The notes beneath the pieces were generated by a model that saw only the letters and a program-made list of their open reading frames with translations, did not search any database and was not told the DNA's origin. 7,942 bases of DNA from Promethearchaeota archaeon (lineage in GTDB: Archaea; Asgardarchaeota; Lokiarchaeia; Sigynarchaeales; SOKP01). Numbering within the stretch: the stretch's first letter is position 1; each line of letters starts with the position of its first letter. The position numbers were made by a program, and so were the translations under genes. Positions 5,542 through 7,942 of this stretch are shown one piece after another. Location: contig DAOUUT010000172.1 of the NCBI GenBank assembly GCA_030668025.1, positions 1 to 7,942 on the forward strand, read 5' to 3'.

Positions 5542-6986
5542 TTATTTTTACCTCCTAAGTTTATATTTCTCAATCGGACATGTGGTCCTCCCAACCACAC
5601 AGGGACTCCTTGCATCGGTTCACCTTTTCCACAATATCCATGGGGCGAATTGAACTCTTTAGAAACAGCATCAACATTACCTAGAATACCAAATGTAGTT
5701 AATTCAAGAATGGGTCGACGAATCATCGTATCAGTTATTTCCCCGTTTTCAATTAAATATACTTCAAGACCAACGTATTTGCTTTGAAAACGGCGGTCAT
5801 CGATATTCCATTCAGTAAAACTCTTCATGTAAATTCCTGTTTTAATATCTTCAAATAATTCTTCAAATGTAAAATCCCCTGGAGCAAAATATGTATTAGC
5901 CATACGAATAATAGGTTCTCTTTTATAGCTAATTGCCCGTGCCGCAGCATTAGATTTTGTGTTATATCTACTAGCATATTCACGGTTTAGTAGCAATTCA
6001 TTTAACATCCCCTTTTTTATTAGATAACGCGGTCGGGCTTTCACACACTCATCATCATAAACATAAAACCCAGAATTACCAGGACGAGTTGGGTCGTCAA
6101 TAATAGTGACTTCATCTCTCCCCATTTTAATATCACCGAGCTTTCCTTTTTGTATTAGGTCCAAATAAAAGGATTCTCCTGCTTGCGCGCCTTCTCGCCC
6201 TAATATACGATCTGCTTCACTAGGATGACCTACATTTTCATGAGCCATTATTCCCGCAACTTCACCACTAATAACGATATCTACCTCACTTAAATCCGTT
6301 TCAATTGCGTTTCGAGCAGCTTTCACTAAACCTTTATTATCGTCTAAAATATTTTCAACCACATTTTCTTCTTCAATCCATTCCCATCCGCTAGCCCCCC
6401 CTAAGTTTAGCATTCTTTGTTCTCCTCCCGCTTTCCCTTTAGCAGTATTGAAAGAAATTGTAGAGATTATTGAATTTTCAGACTCAACCTTTGAACCTTC
6501 ACTATTAACGATATATTTTTCATCGGAATAAAGGTCCAATATAAAAGTCCTAGTAGGTAATTTAAATCGAAATTCTTTATTCAAAATTTTATCAATATCA
6601 ATCATAAATTTCTGTTTTTCTTCAATTGAAATATCCTCAAACTTAATTTTTACAGGCGTCTTCCATTTTGCTTGAACAACTTTCTCATCAGAAAATGTTA
6701 TGGGTGTTTTTCTTTCACTAGCTTTAGCTAATTTTATCGCTTCTTCAATCACATCTTCAAGATTGTTTTTAGTTAAATTTGCCGTAGAACAAAAACCCAT
6801 TCCTCCATTAGCAAGAACTCGAATTGCTATCCCACTTGAGTTAGTAATTCCCCCGCTAAGTATAACGCCATTTCTCGTAGCATAACTTTCATCTCTTGAA
6901 TCAACAATTCTTGCTTCGATAAAGGAGGCCCCATGGGAAACTCCATAATTTACAGCAAAATCAGCTATATCTTTTACATTCTCCAT
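5538..6986 (-). CDS. tldD: TldD-type zinc metallopeptidase subunit
   Basis: A 482-aa TldD homologue of normal length. The catalytic signature is MAHENVGHPSEADRILGREG (248-267), an HExxxH motif with H249, E250 and H254, which with a later Cys coordinates the metal in TldD structures. The matching Cys is in HGYCGKGEPMQGVPVWLGG (449-467), C452. Other family blocks are TRNGVILSGGITNSSGIAIRV (37-57, substrate-binding N-terminal domain), DDPTRPGNSGFYVYDDE (297-313) and SNAAARAIS (345-353). With TldE it should form the cytoplasmic barrel that admits only unfolded peptides. It is the first gene of a two-gene operon. There is no Shine-Dalgarno before the ATG at 6986, and a TATA-like TAATTAAA at 7014-7007 is centred 24-25 nt upstream, pointing to a leaderless mRNA. 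All expected active-site residues are present. Confidence 0.94.
   Translation of the reverse strand: MENVKDIADFAVNYGVSHGASFIEARIVDSRDESYATRNGVILSGGITNSSGIAIRVLANGGMGFCSTANLTKNNLEDVIEEAIKLAKASERKTPITFSDEKVVQAKWKTPVKIKFEDISIEEKQKFMIDIDKILNKEFRFKLPTRTFILDLYSDEKYIVNSEGSKVESENSIISTISFNTAKGKAGGEQRMLNLGGASGWEWIEEENVVENILDDNKGLVKAARNAIETDLSEVDIVISGEVAGIMAHENVGHPSEADRILGREGAQAGESFYLDLIQKGKLGDIKMGRDEVTIIDDPTRPGNSGFYVYDDECVKARPRYLIKKGMLNELLLNREYASRYNTKSNAAARAISYKREPIIRMANTYFAPGDFTFEELFEDIKTGIYMKSFTEWNIDDRRFQSKYVGLEVYLIENGEITDTMIRRPILELTTFGILGNVDAVSKEFNSPHGYCGKGEPMQGVPVWLGGPHVRLRNINLGGKNK
5550..5556 (-). promoter_or_regulatory. Strong Shine-Dalgarno for tldE, inside the end of tldD
   Basis: The minus strand reads AGGAGGT with 8 nt to the ATG of tldE. 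It is encoded by the Leu-Gly-Gly-Lys codons at the TldD C-terminus. It confirms the 5541 start and shows that this organism uses Shine-Dalgarno initiation for internal operon genes. Confidence 0.85.
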
Positions 6987-7006
6987 TATAAGCTTCTCGT
7001 TTTCTG

Positions 7007-7014
7007 TTTAATTA
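7007..7014 (-). promoter_or_regulatory. TATA box for the tldD-tldE operon
   Basis: TAATTAAA on the minus strand is centred about 24.5 nt before the A of the tldD ATG, within the archaeal TATA-to-start range. With no Shine-Dalgarno between box and ATG, transcription probably starts at or next to the start codon. Confidence 0.45.
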
Positions 7015-7019
7015 GTGAT

Positions 7020-7033
7020 ATATCATATGATAT
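7020..7033. promoter_or_regulatory. Perfect 14-bp palindrome upstream of tldD, candidate operator
   Basis: ATATCATATGATAT is identical to its reverse complement. It begins 6 bp upstream of the proposed tldD TATA box, directly behind the expected BRE position, where a bound regulator could block or aid TFB/TBP. The inner ATCAT/ATGAT half-sites also occur, more widely spaced, in the palindrome at 3633-3647. Confidence 0.4.
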
Positions 7034-7117
7034 TTGTTTTAATAATGTTAGTTTTTTTAAATTGATTAGCTTATGCTTAAAGGCTTATTAAATAGATGTA
7101 AGGAATTGACTTTTTGC

Positions 7118-7125
7118 TTTTTTTT
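7118..7125 (+). other. T8 tract within the tldD-polymerase intergenic region
   Basis: An eight-T run sits in the 237-bp region (6987-7223) between divergent genes. No gene on the plus strand ends here, so it could be a terminator of an unannotated short transcript or simply AT bias. Apart from the promoters, the palindrome and this tract, I see nothing coding in this intergenic region. Confidence 0.2.
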
Positions 7126-7180
7126 AAAATATCAAACTCAGAATAAGTGAGATTAAAATCTATATTGTAATATTTATTAG

Positions 7181-7189
7181 TATTAAATA
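7181..7189 (+). promoter_or_regulatory. Candidate TATA box for the DNA polymerase gene
   Basis: TATTAAATA is centred about 39 nt before the TTG at 7224, which would give a leader of about 12 nt. A competing TTTAAATT at 7199-7206 would start transcription near 7228, slightly past the TTG. The choice is uncertain. Confidence 0.35.
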
Positions 7190-7223
7190 GAACGTTAATT
7201 TAAATTATTTTTTGGTTGTTAAA

Positions 7224-7942
7224 TTGCCAAGTCCAAGACAAAAAAAGCCCATTGATGACAAACAAAAATCTCTTTTTTCTTTCGTCGAGGAAACAGAACC
7301 TCAACCGAGTAAAATAGAACATGACATTAAAAAGCAAGATGATTCTAAAGAAAAAGAAGTAATAGAGGTGGAGCAAACTAAAACGGAACCGGAGCCAAAG
7401 AAAGTTCTACAAAAACTCTTTTTCAAAACAAAAAGCCATAATTTCGGTTTAAAAGAAGGGAATATTACCCTAAACAAGGTTCATAGAGAATCTGTAAGTT
7501 CGAAGTACCTTAGATATTTAATTGAAAAGGGAGACATCGTCGAAAATTTAGAAAGAGGTTTACTTTTAGATGTAGATTATGATGGAGGTCAAAATAAAGC
7601 TTACTGTAAATTTTACGATTTGGATAACGACGATATCAAAATATGGATAGATACCACCGACCATGAGCCTTATTGCTTAAGCAAAGAACCAATTTCAGAA
7701 TTAAAAAAATTAACTTATTACGATGAAAAAACAGGGAAAACGAATAAACTTGTTGATTACCAAGGATTTAAAAGGTTCGAAGAAATAAAGCGTTTTGAAC
7801 TGATTAGCGATAAAGAAATAACTATAACAAAGATATATGGCAAGACGCCTATAGATATAGGAGGTTCTGGAACGAACATAAAAAATATCTTAGTGGGAAA
7901 CGAAATAAAAGCGTGGGAGGCAGACATAAGATACCATTTAAA
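7224..7942 (+). CDS. Archaeal family B DNA polymerase, N-terminal part (3' truncated)
   Basis: 239 codons plus 2 bases are visible before the window ends. Residues 1-70 are a charged, Lys/Glu/Pro-rich tail, probably disordered. The region after about residue 100 (RGLLLDVDYDGGQNKAYCKFYD, then IKIWIDTTDHEPYCLS) matches the N-terminal domain of archaeal replicative PolB, where a DVDYDG strand precedes the exonuclease domain. The later KIYGKTPIDIGGSG and KAWEADIRYHL also fit. The 3'-5' exonuclease and polymerase catalytic motifs would lie beyond the window, so activity cannot be judged. The start must be non-ATG: there is no Met codon in frame from the upstream TAG at 7188 to the window end. TTG 7224 (MPSPRQ) is preferred; TTG 7212 is the alternative. 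The tail holds QKSLFSFV at 14-21, a PIP-box-like PCNA-binding motif. It is divergent from the tldD operon. Confidence 0.78.
   Translation, partial: MPSPRQKKPIDDKQKSLFSFVEETEPQPSKIEHDIKKQDDSKEKEVIEVEQTKTEPEPKKVLQKLFFKTKSHNFGLKEGNITLNKVHRESVSSKYLRYLIEKGDIVENLERGLLLDVDYDGGQNKAYCKFYDLDNDDIKIWIDTTDHEPYCLSKEPISELKKLTYYDEKTGKTNKLVDYQGFKRFEEIKRFELISDKEITITKIYGKTPIDIGGSGTNIKNILVGNEIKAWEADIRYHL

Noticed and set aside
5440..5787. Plus-strand 115-codon open frame across the tldD/tldE junction
   Set aside because: It is antisense to the two conserved genes; the translation is low-complexity and matches no known pattern.
6700..6885. Plus-strand 61-codon hydrophobic open frame
   Set aside because: It is antisense to the conserved N-terminal domain of TldD; the hydrophobic look follows from the opposite-strand codons.
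3425..6986. A peptide-maturation (RiPP) system built around TldD/TldE with the small zinc-ribbon protein or the 15-codon ORF as precursor
   Set aside because: The small genes are on the opposite strand in separate transcripts, have no precursor-like core, and no modification enzyme or dedicated exporter is adjacent.
7026..7064. 12-codon hydrophobic ORF (MIFVLIMLVFLN) in the tldD-polymerase gap
   Set aside because: It is very short, starts within a palindrome, has no Shine-Dalgarno, and its composition is what AT-rich DNA gives by chance.
7069..7087. Three copies of GCTTA at irregular 6- and 8-bp spacing
   Set aside because: The unit is only 5 bp and the spacing irregular; not distinguishable from chance.
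1..7942. CRISPR array, insertion sequence or prophage boundary
   Set aside because: I found no regularly spaced repeats, transposase or integrase motifs, or terminal inverted repeats with target duplications; the tRNA gene has no duplicated 3' end nearby to suggest integration.

Overview
This AT-rich window looks archaeal, most plausibly from an Asgard (Lokiarchaeia-like) lineage or a relative. Supporting signs are a tRNA-Thr gene with a short intron in a bulge-helix-bulge context at position 37/38, TATA-type boxes about 25 nt upstream of start codons that lack Shine-Dalgarno sites, TTG starts, a TldD/TldE pair, and the N-terminus of an archaeal-type family B DNA polymerase. The domain Archaea is well supported. 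The Asgard placement is inference from the overall protein look.

Layout. Positions 1-1186 (+) hold the last codons of one ferredoxin-type protein, followed 15 bp later by a complete paralogue: a winged-helix-like N-terminus, a cysteine-rich middle and two C-terminal [4Fe-4S] motifs. A hotdog-fold acyl-CoA thioesterase (YbgC/4HBT type) runs on the minus strand at 1231-1671. It is divergent from a 12-TM MFS permease of the AmpG/PAT-like group (1826-3151, +). The shared intergenic region holds a perfect 11-bp direct repeat and a well-placed TATA box.

The region 3152-3714 has no long ORF but is not empty. It holds a poly-T terminator, the intron-containing tRNA-Thr(TGT) on the minus strand (3245-3338), a 59-aa zinc-ribbon protein (3425-3604, +), and two consecutive 15-bp inverted repeats upstream of a TATA box. 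The next gene (3715-4140, +) is a 141-aa protein built from two diverged copies of a DUF2934-like motif.

From 4165 to 6986 (minus) lies a two-gene operon: tldD, with an intact HExxxH metalloprotease motif, overlaps its non-catalytic partner tldE/pmbA by ATGA, with a strong internal Shine-Dalgarno. Together they should form the TldD/TldE heteromeric peptidase. A 237-bp divergent intergenic region with a perfect 14-bp palindrome separates tldD from the N-terminal 239 codons of a family B DNA polymerase (7224 to the window end, TTG start). That polymerase carries a PIP-box-like motif in a charged N-terminal tail.

Translation initiation looks mixed. Genes first in a transcript (MFS permease, tldD, zinc ribbon) have a TATA box where a leaderless mRNA would need it, whereas downstream genes (ferredoxin protein, tldE) have clear Shine-Dalgarno sites. 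I see no mobile element, CRISPR array or defence system. Most genes belong to recognisable families. The less familiar items are the duplicated DUF2934-like protein, the zinc-ribbon micro-protein, the tandem ferredoxin/winged-helix paralogues and the palindromic intergenic sites.
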